NCBI RefSeq assembly: GCF_011170125.1
Contig: NZ_BLLN01000005.1
Location: 2,170,001 to 2,234,000, forward strand
Length of the DNA stretch: 64,000 bases
Origin: Streptomyces diastaticus subsp. diastaticus
GTDB lineage: Bacteria; Actinomycetota; Actinomycetes; Streptomycetales; Streptomycetaceae
Reading direction: 5' to 3'
Of this stretch, positions 1 to 8,951 are shown piece after piece. The position numbers and the translations under genes are program-made. Positions within the stretch are counted from its first letter, which is position 1. Each line of letters starts with the position of its first letter. Below the pieces are notes generated by a model that was not told the DNA's origin, searched no databases, and saw nothing but the letters and a program-made list of their open reading frames with translations.

Positions 1-24
1 AGCCCCAAGGGGGCGGCGGCCCGG

Positions 25-1371
25 TCAGTTCGGGTAGGCCCAGGGGTTGGCCTCGCAGGTGATGCCGTCCAGGGACAGGAACTTGGTCTGCTGCTGCATC
101 ACCGGCGCCAGGGCGCCGTCGCGGCTGCAGTTGACGTGGTTGAAGCCGAGCCGGTGGCCGATCTCGTGGTTGATCAGCATCTGCCGGTAGGCGTGCATGG
201 CGTCACCGTAGGTCTCGGCGCCCTGCGCCCAGCGGTAGGCGTTGATCATGACCCGGTCGGTGGAGGCGGAGTCGCAGGAGACGTTGTCCACGGTGGTGTC
301 CAGGCCGGACTTGGCGCACCATTCGGCGGTGGTGCCGGGACTGGCCAGGGTGATCACGAAGTCGGGCCGGCCGGTGGCGATCCGCTCGAAGGTGCGGGCG
401 CCGTCGTGGGCCCAGCTGCGGTCGTCGTTGAGCGTCTTCCGCACGGCCTCGGCGAACAGCTCCGCGTCGAGGCCGAGCCCCTTCTCCACGTCGACGCGGT
501 AGCGGAACAGCTGCCCCTTGCCCGGCGCCTTGTCGATGCCCGGTACGGCGGCGAAGTCGCCGTCGGCCGTCAGCTCGGGGTCGAGCGGCACCTTCTGGTC
601 CATCAGCTGCGCGTAGGTGAGCCGCGCCGACTTCGGCGCGGGCGCCGGGGAGGCGGGCGTGGGGCGACCCTCGGAGCGCGAGGCGGTGCCCTCGGCCGCC
701 CGGCCGGAGTTGTCGGAGGCGGACCGGGAATCGGCCCCGTCGTCCTGGCCGCCGAGCAGCTGCCCGCCGACGACCACCGCCAGCACGGTGACCACGGCGG
801 CCGCGCCGACACCGGCGGCGGCCCAGCCGCGTCCGGGCCGGCGGCGGCCCGGCGCGGTGGGCTCGCCGCCGTCCGCACCACCGTCGCCGCCGTCTCGGCC
901 ATCCGCCTCGGAGACGGCCGCGGGCGGCTCCTCGGGCGGGAAGAAGCCGCCGGGGGCGTACGCGGTGGCGCCCGGAGCGCGCCCGCCGTGCTCCCCCGTC
1001 ACCTGTACGGGGGACCTGCGGGGCGCTCCGGGCGCGAAGAGGTCCTCGTCCTCGAAGGCGTCCAGGTACTCCTGGCGCGGTCCGGGCATCTCCCGGCCGC
1101 CGGCCGCGTCAGGCGGTCCGTGCGGCGGGAGCCCCCAGCCTCCGCCGGGCTCGCGCTGCTCGGGATGGCCGTCGCCCCGGACACCCTTGGGGGCGAGCGG
1201 CGACGGAACCGGGCCGCGTCCGGGCGGCGTCCCCCGAGGCGCGCGACGCGCGGCCGCGTCGGGTGGCGGCTCGTCGGGCCGGTACTGCTCGGTGGCGCCG
1301 GTCTCGCCCGGCCTGGCCCGCGCCTGCGCGGCGGACCCGGCGGACGACGAGGGGCGGCGGTGACGTCCCAC
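25..1371 (-). CDS. DUF3152 membrane-anchored putative metalloprotease
   Basis: 448 aa. Residues 1-175 are Pro/Gly/acid-rich and probably disordered. One transmembrane helix (about 182-205) is followed by a low-complexity Ser/Pro linker and a C-terminal globular domain (about 250-448) of the DUF3152 type. That domain carries HEIGHRLGFNH (about 402-412), a zincin-like HExxH...H metal site, and two Cys pairs that could form disulfides outside the cell. I infer an extracytoplasmic zinc-dependent peptidase held by an N-terminal anchor; substrate unknown. The GTG at 1371 (VGRHRRPSS) is preferred because the frame stays open upstream only by running into the neighbouring hydrolase gene, which ends 8 bp away at 1380. 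The two genes are probably co-transcribed. Confidence 0.82.
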   Translation of the reverse strand: MGRHRRPSSSAGSAAQARARPGETGATEQYRPDEPPPDAAARRAPRGTPPGRGPVPSPLAPKGVRGDGHPEQREPGGGWGLPPHGPPDAAGGREMPGPRQEYLDAFEDEDLFAPGAPRRSPVQVTGEHGGRAPGATAYAPGGFFPPEEPPAAVSEADGRDGGDGGADGGEPTAPGRRRPGRGWAAAGVGAAAVVTVLAVVVGGQLLGGQDDGADSRSASDNSGRAAEGTASRSEGRPTPASPAPAPKSARLTYAQLMDQKVPLDPELTADGDFAAVPGIDKAPGKGQLFRYRVDVEKGLGLDAELFAEAVRKTLNDDRSWAHDGARTFERIATGRPDFVITLASPGTTAEWCAKSGLDTTVDNVSCDSASTDRVMINAYRWAQGAETYGDAMHAYRQMLINHEIGHRLGFNHVNCSRDGALAPVMQQQTKFLSLDGITCEANPWAYPN

Positions 1372-1379
1372 GCGCGGGT

Positions 1380-2429
1380 TCAGCTCCCCTGGGTCGGGTC
1401 GCCCGCACCGTCGGCGGGCAACGCTTCGTCTGCGGTCACGACGGACCCGGCGCTCCGGCGGGAGGCGGGCGGCAGGGTCTCCCCCGTGTCCGCGAGCAGC
1501 TCCCTGACGGCGGCCGCGACCTCGTCCGGATACTCCATCATGGCGACGTGTCCCGCGTCCGGCAGAGTCAGCAGCCGGGAACCCCGGAAGGCGACGGCCG
1601 CGCGGCGCGCCATCCGGTGGCCCACGAGCCGGTCGCGCCCGCCGTAGACGAGCAGCGTGGGCGCGAGCACCCGGCCGGCCTGGCGCCACAGGCCGTGCTG
1701 GCCGCCGAGGGTGTAGGCGTCGACGATGCCGCGGGCGGAGCGGACCATGGCGTCCCAGAAGTACGGCAGCGCCATCCGGCGCTCCATCTCCTCGACGGCG
1801 TTGCGGAACGCCTCGGGAGAGACCCGGGCCGGGTCTCCGTAGCAGAGGCCGAGGACGCCGCGGGTGCGCTGTTCGGCCGTCAGGTCACGGGCGGCGCGGG
1901 TCAGCAGGGCGCCCATGCCGGGCAGCGCCAGCAGGCCGGTGGGGACCGCGGAGCGCTGGATGCGCAGTTCGGGCAGGGCCGGGGAGACCAGGGTGAGGGT
2001 GCGCACCAGGTCGGGACGGGCGGCGGCGACGCGGGTGGAGACGGCGCCGCCGAGCGAGTTGCCGATGAGGTGGACCGGGCCGCGGCCGGCCGCGTCGAGG
2101 TGGCGGATGACGGCGCGGGCGTGGGCGGTGACGGAGTAGTCGCCGTCGTCCGGCGGCGGCGATTCGCCGAAGCCGGGCAGGTCCAGGGCCTCCCCGTCGA
2201 CGGTGTCGGCCAGCAGCGGCATCAGGGCCGACCAGTTCTGCGAGGAGCCGCCGAGGCCGTGGACGTACAGGGCGGGGGGCAGGCCCTCACGAGACGGCGG
2301 GCACGAACGCACGGTCAGCGTGAGTCCGGGCAGGCCGACCTGGCGCAGCCGCTCCCCCTCCTCGACGCGGACGGCGCTCACCTTGGGCAGTACGGCACCG
2401 GTCACGTCGGGCAGGTCGGTCGAAGACAT
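1380..2429 (-). CDS. alpha/beta hydrolase
   Basis: 349 aa. Typical cytosolic alpha/beta-hydrolase fold: oxyanion-hole region HGLGGSS, nucleophile elbow GNSLGG (Ser125), acid GGRDR (Asp266) and AGHV (His294), so the triad is complete. Substrate cannot be told from sequence; the family spans esterases, haloperoxidase-like and lyase-like enzymes. No signal peptide. The ATG at 2429 has no Shine-Dalgarno sequence but TAACAT ends 6 nt upstream, so the mRNA is probably leaderless. The DUF3152 gene follows after 8 bp. Confidence 0.85.
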   Translation of the reverse strand: MSSTDLPDVTGAVLPKVSAVRVEEGERLRQVGLPGLTLTVRSCPPSREGLPPALYVHGLGGSSQNWSALMPLLADTVDGEALDLPGFGESPPPDDGDYSVTAHARAVIRHLDAAGRGPVHLIGNSLGGAVSTRVAAARPDLVRTLTLVSPALPELRIQRSAVPTGLLALPGMGALLTRAARDLTAEQRTRGVLGLCYGDPARVSPEAFRNAVEEMERRMALPYFWDAMVRSARGIVDAYTLGGQHGLWRQAGRVLAPTLLVYGGRDRLVGHRMARRAAVAFRGSRLLTLPDAGHVAMMEYPDEVAAAVRELLADTGETLPPASRRSAGSVVTADEALPADGAGDPTQGS

Positions 2430-2435
2430 GCGGCA

Positions 2436-2441
2436 ATGTTA
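2436..2441 (-). promoter_or_regulatory. -10 box TAACAT of leaderless hydrolase gene
   Basis: TAACAT on the minus strand ends 6 nt before the ATG at 2429. There is no purine-rich ribosome binding site. No convincing -35 element is visible. Confidence 0.5.
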
Positions 2442-2670
2442 CGAGAGGATCACACCACCTTCGGCGTGTTCGGGATCACAGCGCGCGGGCGCGTTTCCGG
2501 GCGGCCGGCGGCGGTCACCCGCAGTGTGCGCACCGGCACCGGTGCCGCGTTCGCGGCGGCCCGGCCGGGTACGCGCACCGCCTCGCGTCCCCTGGCCGAC
2601 TCTCCTACGCTCGGAAGGCGGGGGAGCCCTGGTGACGCGAGGCCCCGCACACGAGGAAAGGCGGCACCCC

Positions 2671-2904
2671 ATGACGACCGACCCGACCGGTACCGGACCC
2701 GACCGGCCGACCCCGGCGACCGAGGACGACCCGTTGCTGCGGGCGCCCGAGGGGGACACGGCCGAGCAGCGGGAACCGGTGGACCCAGAGGACCCGGAGG
2801 GCATCGAGGAGTCCTTGGAGGACATCGACCCCGGCACCGCCAACGAGGCGGACGCGGTGGAGCAGCTCCTGGTGGTCGAGGAGGACGAGGACGACTACCG
2901 CTGA
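2671..2904 (+). CDS. small acidic conserved protein
   Basis: 77 aa, extremely rich in Asp/Glu with Pro and Thr, ending in EDEDDYR. No Cys, membrane segment or signal peptide. The ATG at 2671 is preceded by a GAGGAAAG ribosome binding site with about 10 nt spacing; open sequence further upstream lies opposite the hydrolase promoter and is not used. Function unknown; composition suggests an intrinsically disordered protein or a binding partner for a basic surface. It sits alone between the divergent hydrolase gene and the TetR gene. Confidence 0.65.
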   Translation: MTTDPTGTGPDRPTPATEDDPLLRAPEGDTAEQREPVDPEDPEGIEESLEDIDPGTANEADAVEQLLVVEEDEDDYR

Positions 2905-3110
2905 GCGGCCGGGGCCGGCCGGCAAGGCGGGACGACCCCGGCGGCTTCTTCACGTATGTCCGCTTCCGGTGGTATTCCGGCTGGCCACGGGCGGTTCCGG
3001 AAGCGCTCGCTCCGTGAAATTCTGCGCTCGCACCGCGCACGCCCCGGTTACCGAAAAGTACGATGGCCGACGCGGCGCACACCGCACACGCAACGATCAT
3101 GGGAGGCGGC

Positions 3111-3752
3111 GTGACAGCCATCGAGCAGACAGAGGCAGCTCGTCCGCGGGGGACACGTCTGCCGCGCCGTGCCCGCAGGAACCAGCTGCTGGGCGCGGCC
3201 CAGGAGGTCTTCGTCGCACAGGGGTACCACGCGGCGGCCATGGACGACATCGCCGAGCGCGCCGGCGTCAGCAAGCCGGTGCTCTACCAGCACTTCCCCG
3301 GCAAGCTCGATCTTTACCTGGCCCTGCTCGACCAGCACTGCGAGGCGCTCCTCCAGGCCGTCCAGACGGCACTGTCGTCCACCACGGACAACAAGCTGCG
3401 GGTGGCCGCGACGATGGACGCGTACTTCGCGTACGTCGAGGACGAGGGCGGCGCCTTCCGGCTGGTCTTCGAGTCCGACCTGACCAACGAGGCGTCGGTG
3501 CGCGAGCGCGTCGACAAGGTGACGCTCCAGTGCGCGGAGGCGATCAGCGCCGTCATCGCGGAGGACACCGGGCTGCCCAAGGAGGAGTCGATGCTGCTGG
3601 CCGTGGGCCTCGGCGGCTTCTCGCAGGTGGTGGCACGGTACTGGCTCTCCAGCGCCAGCCCGGTCCCGCGCGACAAGGCGGTGCAGCTGCTCTCCTCGCT
3701 GGCCTGGCGGGGCATCGCCGGCTTCCCGAAACACAGCGAGCAGGGCGGCTGA
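3111..3752 (+). CDS. TetR-family transcriptional regulator
   Basis: 213 aa. The N-terminal helix-turn-helix includes MDDIAERAGVSKPVLYQHF and the following FPGKLDLY, the classic TetR signature; the rest is the helical ligand/dimer domain, with no ligand suggested by sequence. The GTG at 3111 is chosen because GGGAGGCGG lies immediately upstream; an ATG at 3063 in the same frame has no ribosome binding site. The gene is followed by DUF3107 in the same direction, 141 bp away, so the two may share regulation. Its target is unknown; nothing divergent sits next to it. Confidence 0.88.
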   Translation: MTAIEQTEAARPRGTRLPRRARRNQLLGAAQEVFVAQGYHAAAMDDIAERAGVSKPVLYQHFPGKLDLYLALLDQHCEALLQAVQTALSSTTDNKLRVAATMDAYFAYVEDEGGAFRLVFESDLTNEASVRERVDKVTLQCAEAISAVIAEDTGLPKEESMLLAVGLGGFSQVVARYWLSSASPVPRDKAVQLLSSLAWRGIAGFPKHSEQGG

Positions 3753-3893
3753 CCGGAGCCGGTCGCCGGGGATCCGCGCCCGCTGTTCGCTACCGGCGTT
3801 CGGCAGGGCGGACCGCCGCCCGGCACGACCGGGCTAATGTGGGCGCGAAGAGCGCACTTCGCGCACAACACCGACCCTCGGAGGGACATAGCC

Positions 3894-4124
3894 GTGGAGG
3901 TCAAGATCGGCGTGCAGCACGCGCCGCGCGAGATCGTTCTGGAGAGCGCGCAGACCGCCGAGGAGGTCGAGGGCTCCGTGACCGAGGCGCTCGCCGGCAA
4001 GGCGAAGCTGCTGTCCCTCACGGACGAGCACGGCCGCAAGGTCCTGGTCCCCGCGGACCGGATCGCCTACGTGGAGCTGGGCGAGCCGACCACCCGCCGG
4101 GTGGGCTTCAACGCCGCGCTGTAG
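3894..4124 (+). CDS. DUF3107 family protein
   Basis: 76 aa, full length for this actinobacterial family (starts VEVKIGVQHAPREIV, ends RRVGFNAAL). No Cys, signal or membrane segment; predicted cytosolic mixed alpha/beta. The GTG at 3894 follows a GAGG element at 3881-3884. The family is conserved in Streptomyces and mycobacteria but I know of no established biochemical role. A perfect terminator stem follows at 4170. Confidence 0.85.
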   Translation: MEVKIGVQHAPREIVLESAQTAEEVEGSVTEALAGKAKLLSLTDEHGRKVLVPADRIAYVELGEPTTRRVGFNAAL

Positions 4125-4169
4125 GGCACCTGGACTCCCCCGGCCCGCCGGGAGCCGTCCAATCAGGCC

Positions 4170-4204
4170 GGAAGGGGCGCCTCCGTCACGGAGGCGCCCC
4201 TTCC
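4170..4204 (+). terminator. intrinsic-type terminator after DUF3107 gene
   Basis: Perfect 16-bp stem (arms 4170-4185 and 4189-4204) with a 3-nt TCA loop; no T tract, as usual for terminators in this GC-rich genome. Confidence 0.8.
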
Positions 4205-4464
4205 GCGTGCCTGGGCGCACCCCGTGCCTTGCCGCGGTGCGCCTGCTCCGTACGGATGGCTCCTGAGCGGGGCGCCGGCCACGGGCCCGGTCCGGCCCCG
4301 CACGGCTCCTGGGCGCCGTGCGGCACCCAGGAGCCTCCCGGCCGGTGATTGCCGCCCGGACGGCACGGGTAGGACCGGTTACGACCGGTTCGCGGCGGAC
4401 GGGCCGGCCACGGAGCCGCCCGCCGGCCGGCGGGGACGGACGCGGAGCCCAGTGAGGGGGACCA

Positions 4465-4740
4465 GTGATCGTGGAGACAGTCGGCGCCCTGGCCATCGGA
4501 CTCGGCGTGGCGTGGCTCGCCCTGCGGCGGCTGCCGCACCGTCTCCCCGACCCCCGGCTGGTCGGCCCGACCGGCGCGGCCGGCGGTCTGCTCGGCGCCT
4601 TCGTCACGCACACCGCGCTCGGCGGCGCCCAGCCCCTGGCCGTCCTCGGCGGCGCGCTGGTGCTGGCGGCCACGCTGCTGTCACTGCTGGTGCGGCCCGC
4701 CGGACGGCGCCCGGCCGCCCGGCCCGCCCGGCCCGCCTGA
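4465..4740 (+). CDS. small two-helix membrane protein
   Basis: 91 aa. Two hydrophobic helices, about residues 4-20 (VGALAIGLGVAWLAL) and 58-77 (LAVLGGALVLAATLLSLLV), separated by a Gly/Pro-rich loop; the C-terminus is a basic Arg/Ala/Pro tail on the probable cytosolic side. GTG start at 4465 with GAGGGGGA just upstream. No recognised family. It is convergent with the ferritin-fold gene, ending 21 bp from it. Confidence 0.6.
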   Translation: MIVETVGALAIGLGVAWLALRRLPHRLPDPRLVGPTGAAGGLLGAFVTHTALGGAQPLAVLGGALVLAATLLSLLVRPAGRRPAARPARPA

Positions 4741-4761
4741 CCTGGACCTGGACGCGGTGGC

Positions 4762-5493
4762 TCAGGAGGCCAGACCGAGCGCTGCCATCCGCTTGGTGTG
4801 CGCCTCGGTGATCCGGGAGAACATCCGGCCCACCTCGGCGAGGTCGAAGCCGTCGGCGAGACCGCCGACGAGCATGGTGGAGAGGGCGTCGCGCTCGGCG
4901 ACGACCCGCTGCGCCTGCGACAGCGCCTCTCCCATCAGCCGCCGCGCCCACAGCGCGAGCCGCCCGCCCACGCGGGGGTCCTCCTCGATGGCCGCCCGGA
5001 CCTTGCCGACCGCGAACTCCGCGTGCCCGGTCTCGTCGAGCACCTCCATGACCAGGTCGCGGGTGTCGGTGTCGAGCCGGACGGCGACCTCCCGGTAGAA
5101 GTCGCTGGCGATGGCGTCCCCGACGTACGCCTTGACCAGGCCCTCCAGCCAGTCCGACGGCGCGGTCTGCCGGTGGAAGCCGTCGAGGGCGGCGGCGAAG
5201 GGGTCCATGGCCTCGGTCGGCTCGACGTCGATCGCGGCGAGGCGGTCGCGCAACTTCTCGAAGTGGTGGAACTCGGCGGACGCCATCTTCGCCAGCTCCG
5301 CCTTGTCGGCCACCGTGGGCGCCAGCTTGGCGTCCTCGGCGAGCCGCTCGAAGGCGGCCAGCTCACCGTAGGCGAGCGCGCCGAGCAGGTCGACGACGGC
5401 GGCCCGGTACGTGGGCTCGGCCGCGGCCGCCTCCCAGTCCTGGGCGGCGGTGCCCGTGGGCGTCTCGGCTGCGGGGGTTTCGGGCGTCTCCAT
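4762..5493 (-). CDS. ferritin-like fold protein (MiaE-type di-iron family)
   Basis: 243 aa. A four-helix bundle is suggested by long amphipathic helices carrying iron-type ligands: E..AF in the first (YGELAAFERL), the paired EFHHFEKL, and a later DETGHAEFAV. This is the pattern of ferritin-like / MiaE-like hydroxylases. In Streptomyces such proteins are usually only called ferritin-like; tRNA hydroxylase activity is a family possibility, not shown here. The ATG at 5493 has AGGAGA 4 nt upstream and gives an N-terminus METPETPAAET that is probably disordered. Upstream in-frame sequence is unused. Confidence 0.78.
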   Translation of the reverse strand: METPETPAAETPTGTAAQDWEAAAAEPTYRAAVVDLLGALAYGELAAFERLAEDAKLAPTVADKAELAKMASAEFHHFEKLRDRLAAIDVEPTEAMDPFAAALDGFHRQTAPSDWLEGLVKAYVGDAIASDFYREVAVRLDTDTRDLVMEVLDETGHAEFAVGKVRAAIEEDPRVGGRLALWARRLMGEALSQAQRVVAERDALSTMLVGGLADGFDLAEVGRMFSRITEAHTKRMAALGLAS

Positions 5494-6048
5494 CAGTCTC
5501 CTAGCGAACGGCCGCCGGCACGGGCCGGCTGCGGGAACGCGCTGTCCCCGGTCGGGTGGGTCGGTCACCGCGGGGACGCGGTGCGGGCTGGACCGCGCCC
5601 TCCGGGCCGGCGGCGCCCTCCTCCCGGCGGGCCGGGGAATGGTGCCGCAGGACCGCACAATAGCCCGGTGCCCCCGGGCCGACAGGAGCGGTCGCGGGCT
5701 GTGAGACGGGCTACGTCGTCAATTCGACCGACACGTATGCGCGAATCCGGGGTACAGTGGTAAAGCGCCTGTCGAATATTCGGCGGGCCGTACGAATGAG
5801 GATGCCCGGTCGGTGGCCCGATCGGCTCCGACCCGACAGCCCTCCGGCGCCGGACCGTGCGGTGATCAGCTCTGATCGCAGTCGCGCGGGCGACGTACGG
5901 CGGGACCCTCAGCGGCACGATCGCTCGAGCGTCGGCTGTGGTCCCGTGCCACCCGGCCCGCCCCTTCCGCGGCGGCGGCCGGCGGTAACGGCACGGTCAA
6001 GATCCCCGCGTTCGCCTCGTACCGCGTCTCACAGAAGAGGCCAGCGCC
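5494..6048. other. 555-bp non-coding interval upstream of the helicase gene
   Basis: No coding frame with plausible codon use was found. The stretch 5700-5800 is clearly less GC-rich than its surroundings and holds the candidate helicase promoter. A leader of about 280 nt would precede the helicase start codon; I could not make out a known riboswitch in it. Confidence 0.5.
5728..5758 (+). promoter_or_regulatory. candidate promoter of the DEAD-box helicase gene
   Basis: TACAGT at 5753-5758 resembles a sigma-70-type -10 box; CCGACA at 5728-5733 is a 4/6 match to TTGACA at 19-bp spacing. Located in the locally AT-richer patch. Pattern evidence only. Confidence 0.35.
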
Positions 6049-7983
6049 CTGACTACGTTTCGAGAACTCGGAATCCTCTCCGAGACCGCCGAGGCCCTAG
6101 AAGCCGTCGGCATCACCAATCCCTTTCCGATCCAGGAGCTGACGCTGCCGGTCGCCCTCTCGGGCACCGACGTCATCGGCCAGGCCAAGACCGGCACGGG
6201 CAAGACCCTCGGTTTCGGCCTCCCCCTGCTGGAGCGCGTCACCGTCGCCGCCGACGTGGAGGCGGGCCGGGCCAAGCCCGAGCAGCTCACCAACGCGCCG
6301 CAGGCCCTCGTCGTCGTCCCCACCCGCGAGCTGTGCCAGCAGGTGACCAACGACCTGCTCACCGCGGGCAAGGTCCGCGACGTCCGCGTCCTCGCCATAT
6401 ACGGCGGCCGCGCCTACGAGCCCCAGGTGGAGGCGCTCAACAAGGGCGTCGACGTCATCGTCGGCACCCCGGGCCGCCTGCTCGACCTGGCCGGCCAGCG
6501 CAAGCTCGACCTCGGGCACGTCAGGGCCCTCGTCCTGGACGAGGCCGACGAGATGCTCGACCTGGGCTTCCTGCCCGACGTCGAGCGCATCGTGACGATG
6601 CTGCCGGCCAAGCGCCAGACCATGCTGTTCTCGGCGACCATGCCGGGCGCGGTCATCGGCCTCGCCCGCCGGTACATGACGCAGCCCACGCACATCCGCG
6701 CCACCTCGCCGGACGACGAGGGCGCCACCGTCGCCAACATCGCCCAGCACGTCTTCCGTGCCCACTCCATGGACAAGCCGGAGCTGGTCTCCCGCATCCT
6801 CCAGGCCGAGGGCCGTGGGCTGGCGATGATCTTCTGCCGGACCAAGCGCACCGCCGCCGACATCGCCGAGCAGCTCCAGCGCCGTGGCTTCGCCTCCGGC
6901 GCGGTCCACGGCGACCTCGGCCAGGGCGCCCGCGAGCAGGCGCTGCGCGCCTTCCGCAACGGCAAGGTCGACGTCCTGGTCTGCACCGACGTGGCCGCCC
7001 GCGGCATCGACGTCGAGGGCGTGACGCACGTCATCAACTACCAGACGCCCGAGGACGAGAAGACCTACCTGCACCGGATCGGCCGCACCGGCCGCGCCGG
7101 GCGCACCGGCATCGCGATCACGCTGGTCGACTGGGACGACATCCCGCGCTGGCAGCTGATCAACAAGGCGCTCGAGCTGACCTTCAACGACCCGGTCGAG
7201 ACGTACTCGACCTCCCCGCACCTCTACGAGGAGCTGCGCATCCCGCAGGGCACCAAGGGCACGCTGCCCCGTGCCGACCGCACCCGTGCCGGGCTGGCCG
7301 CCGAAGAGGTCGAGGACCTCGGCGAGACCGGTGGGCGGGGCGCCCGGGGTGGACGCGGGGACACGCGTCGCGGCAAGGGCGGCCGGTCCGAGGGGCGCGA
7401 GGAGCGCCAGGAGGAGCGGAGCGAGCCGGGCGAGCGTCCGGCCCGCCAGCCGCGCCGCCGCCGGACCCGCTCCGGTGAGCCCCTGGCCGCCGGCACCGCC
7501 GCCCCGGCGACGGCCGAGGCGACGGTCGCTCCGGAGCAGAGCGGGGCCCCGGCGAAGTCCGGGAGGACCACCGCCCCGGCCAAGGCCAAGGCCGGGAAGA
7601 CCACCGCTCCCGCCGAGGCAGAGGAGGCGGTGGCCGCCTCGGAGAGCGCGGAGACCCTGACCGAGGCGCACGCCCCGCGGCGGCGCCGCCGGACCCGGCC
7701 CGTGCGGGAGCAGGAGCCGCTCGCCTTCCAGACCGTCGAGAGCGCGGCGGCGGCCGCGGCCGGCGCCTCCTCCGAGGAGGAGGGCACGACGGCCGCGGCC
7801 ACCCCGCGCCGCCGCACCCGCAAGGCGGCCACCGCGGCGGCCGACGCGGAGATCCCCGCGCAGAGCCCCGCCGGCGAGCAGGCGGTGGAGAGCGCCGGGG
7901 CCGCCCCGGCGAAGCCGCGTCGCCGTACCCGTCGGCCCGCGGCGGCCAAGGCCGCGCAGGCCGCTCCGGCGGAAGCCGAGTAA
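6049..7983 (+). CDS. DEAD-box RNA helicase with basic C-terminal tail
   Basis: 644 aa from a CTG start. Motifs in order: Q motif (PFPIQ, about 25-30), Walker A AKTGTGKT (46-53), DEAD (164-167), SAT (195-197) and HRIGRTGR (342-349). After about residue 410 comes a 230-residue Arg/Ala/Glu tail with repeated RRRRTR-like clusters, probably RNA-binding and disordered. The start is forced: the frame closes at a TAA (5986-5988), there is no ATG, GTG or TTG before the Q motif, and AGAAGAGG (6033-6040) sits 8 nt before the CTG at 6049. The first ATG/GTG-type start at about 6256 would delete the Q motif and Walker A. Role inferred: RNA remodelling, ribosome assembly or cold adaptation. A terminator follows. 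Confidence 0.9.
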   Translation: MTTFRELGILSETAEALEAVGITNPFPIQELTLPVALSGTDVIGQAKTGTGKTLGFGLPLLERVTVAADVEAGRAKPEQLTNAPQALVVVPTRELCQQVTNDLLTAGKVRDVRVLAIYGGRAYEPQVEALNKGVDVIVGTPGRLLDLAGQRKLDLGHVRALVLDEADEMLDLGFLPDVERIVTMLPAKRQTMLFSATMPGAVIGLARRYMTQPTHIRATSPDDEGATVANIAQHVFRAHSMDKPELVSRILQAEGRGLAMIFCRTKRTAADIAEQLQRRGFASGAVHGDLGQGAREQALRAFRNGKVDVLVCTDVAARGIDVEGVTHVINYQTPEDEKTYLHRIGRTGRAGRTGIAITLVDWDDIPRWQLINKALELTFNDPVETYSTSPHLYEELRIPQGTKGTLPRADRTRAGLAAEEVEDLGETGGRGARGGRGDTRRGKGGRSEGREERQEERSEPGERPARQPRRRRTRSGEPLAAGTAAPATAEATVAPEQSGAPAKSGRTTAPAKAKAGKTTAPAEAEEAVAASESAETLTEAHAPRRRRRTRPVREQEPLAFQTVESAAAAAAGASSEEEGTTAAATPRRRTRKAATAAADAEIPAQSPAGEQAVESAGAAPAKPRRRTRRPAAAKAAQAAPAEAE

Positions 7984-8002
7984 CCGGCGCACGCGACCGG
8001 CC

Positions 8003-8039
8003 CGACGGCCCGGCTCCCCTTCGGGGGGCCGGGCCGTCG
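8003..8039 (+). terminator. terminator after helicase gene
   Basis: 17-bp stem (arms 8003-8019 and 8023-8039) with one G-T wobble and a 3-nt TTC loop, 19 bp after the stop codon. Confidence 0.78.
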
Positions 8040-8059
8040 GCATGGGAGCCGCGGGAAGC

Positions 8060-8065
8060 TAGCCT
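8060..8065 (+). promoter_or_regulatory. -10 box TAGCCT of leaderless hydrolase gene
   Basis: TAGCCT ends 7 nt before the ATG at 8073; no ribosome binding site lies between. No clear -35. Confidence 0.5.
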
Positions 8066-8072
8066 GCGGGAC

Positions 8073-8939
8073 ATGAGTAAGCCGCCCACCTTCGTCCCGC
8101 CCGCCTGCGCCCGCGCCGAGAGGCTCGTCACGGAGCGCGGGGAGTTCGCCGTACTGGACGCGCGCCCTGCGGGGGCGGTGCGGGGCACGGCTTTGCTGCT
8201 GCCCGGGTACACCGGCAGCAAGGAGGACTTCATCGCGCTGCTGGAACCGCTGGCCGAGGCGGGGTTCCGGGTGGTCGCGGTGGACGGGCGGGGGCAGTAC
8301 GAGACGGCCGGACCCGAGGACGAGGCGGCGTACGCGCGGGCGGAGCTGGCCCGGGACGTGCTGGCGCAGGCGGCGGCGGTGCGCGGGCCGGGCAGGGTGC
8401 ACCTGCTGGGGCACTCGCTGGGCGGGCAGATCGCGCGGGCGGCGGTGCTGCGGGACGCCGAGCCGTTCTGCTCGCTGACGCTGCTGTCCTCCGGACCCGC
8501 CGAGGTGTCCGAGGAGCAGCGGCAGCGCATCGAGCTGCTGACGGCGGCGATGGCCGCGATGGACATGGGGCAGGTCTGGGACGCGATGCAGGCGCTGACC
8601 ACCCCGGAGGACCTGGCCGAGCCGGACGAGGACGAGGTGCGGGCCGAGGCGGCGCTGCGCGCCCGCTGGCTGGGGCACTCCCCCGCGCAGCTCACCGCGA
8701 CCGGCCGCCAGCTGCGGACCGAGCCGGACCTGGTGGCGGAGCTGGCCGCGTGCGGGGTGCCGGTCCAGGTGGTCTCGGGCGAGCGCGACGACACCTGGCC
8801 GGTGGAGCTGTTGGACGACATGGCCCGTCGGCTGACGGCGGCCCGTGTGGTGGTCCCGGGCGCCGAGCACTCCCCCAACACCGACAACCCGGCGGACACG
8901 GCACGCGCCCTGGCCGGATTCTGGGCCGCCCACGGGTAG
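8073..8939 (+). CDS. alpha/beta hydrolase
   Basis: 288 aa, complete alpha/beta-hydrolase fold. LLLPGYTGSKED supplies the oxyanion region, GHSLGG the nucleophile elbow (Ser115), SGERDD the acid (Asp239 or 240) and GAEHSP the base (His266). No signal peptide; cytosolic. Substrate unknown. It begins 89 bp after the helicase stop, beyond that gene's terminator, and its own -10 box is placed for a leaderless transcript. It is convergent with the NYN gene, 12 bp between stops. Confidence 0.85.
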   Translation: MSKPPTFVPPACARAERLVTERGEFAVLDARPAGAVRGTALLLPGYTGSKEDFIALLEPLAEAGFRVVAVDGRGQYETAGPEDEAAYARAELARDVLAQAAAVRGPGRVHLLGHSLGGQIARAAVLRDAEPFCSLTLLSSGPAEVSEEQRQRIELLTAAMAAMDMGQVWDAMQALTTPEDLAEPDEDEVRAEAALRARWLGHSPAQLTATGRQLRTEPDLVAELAACGVPVQVVSGERDDTWPVELLDDMARRLTAARVVVPGAEHSPNTDNPADTARALAGFWAAHG

Positions 8940-8951
8940 CGGCCGGGTGGC

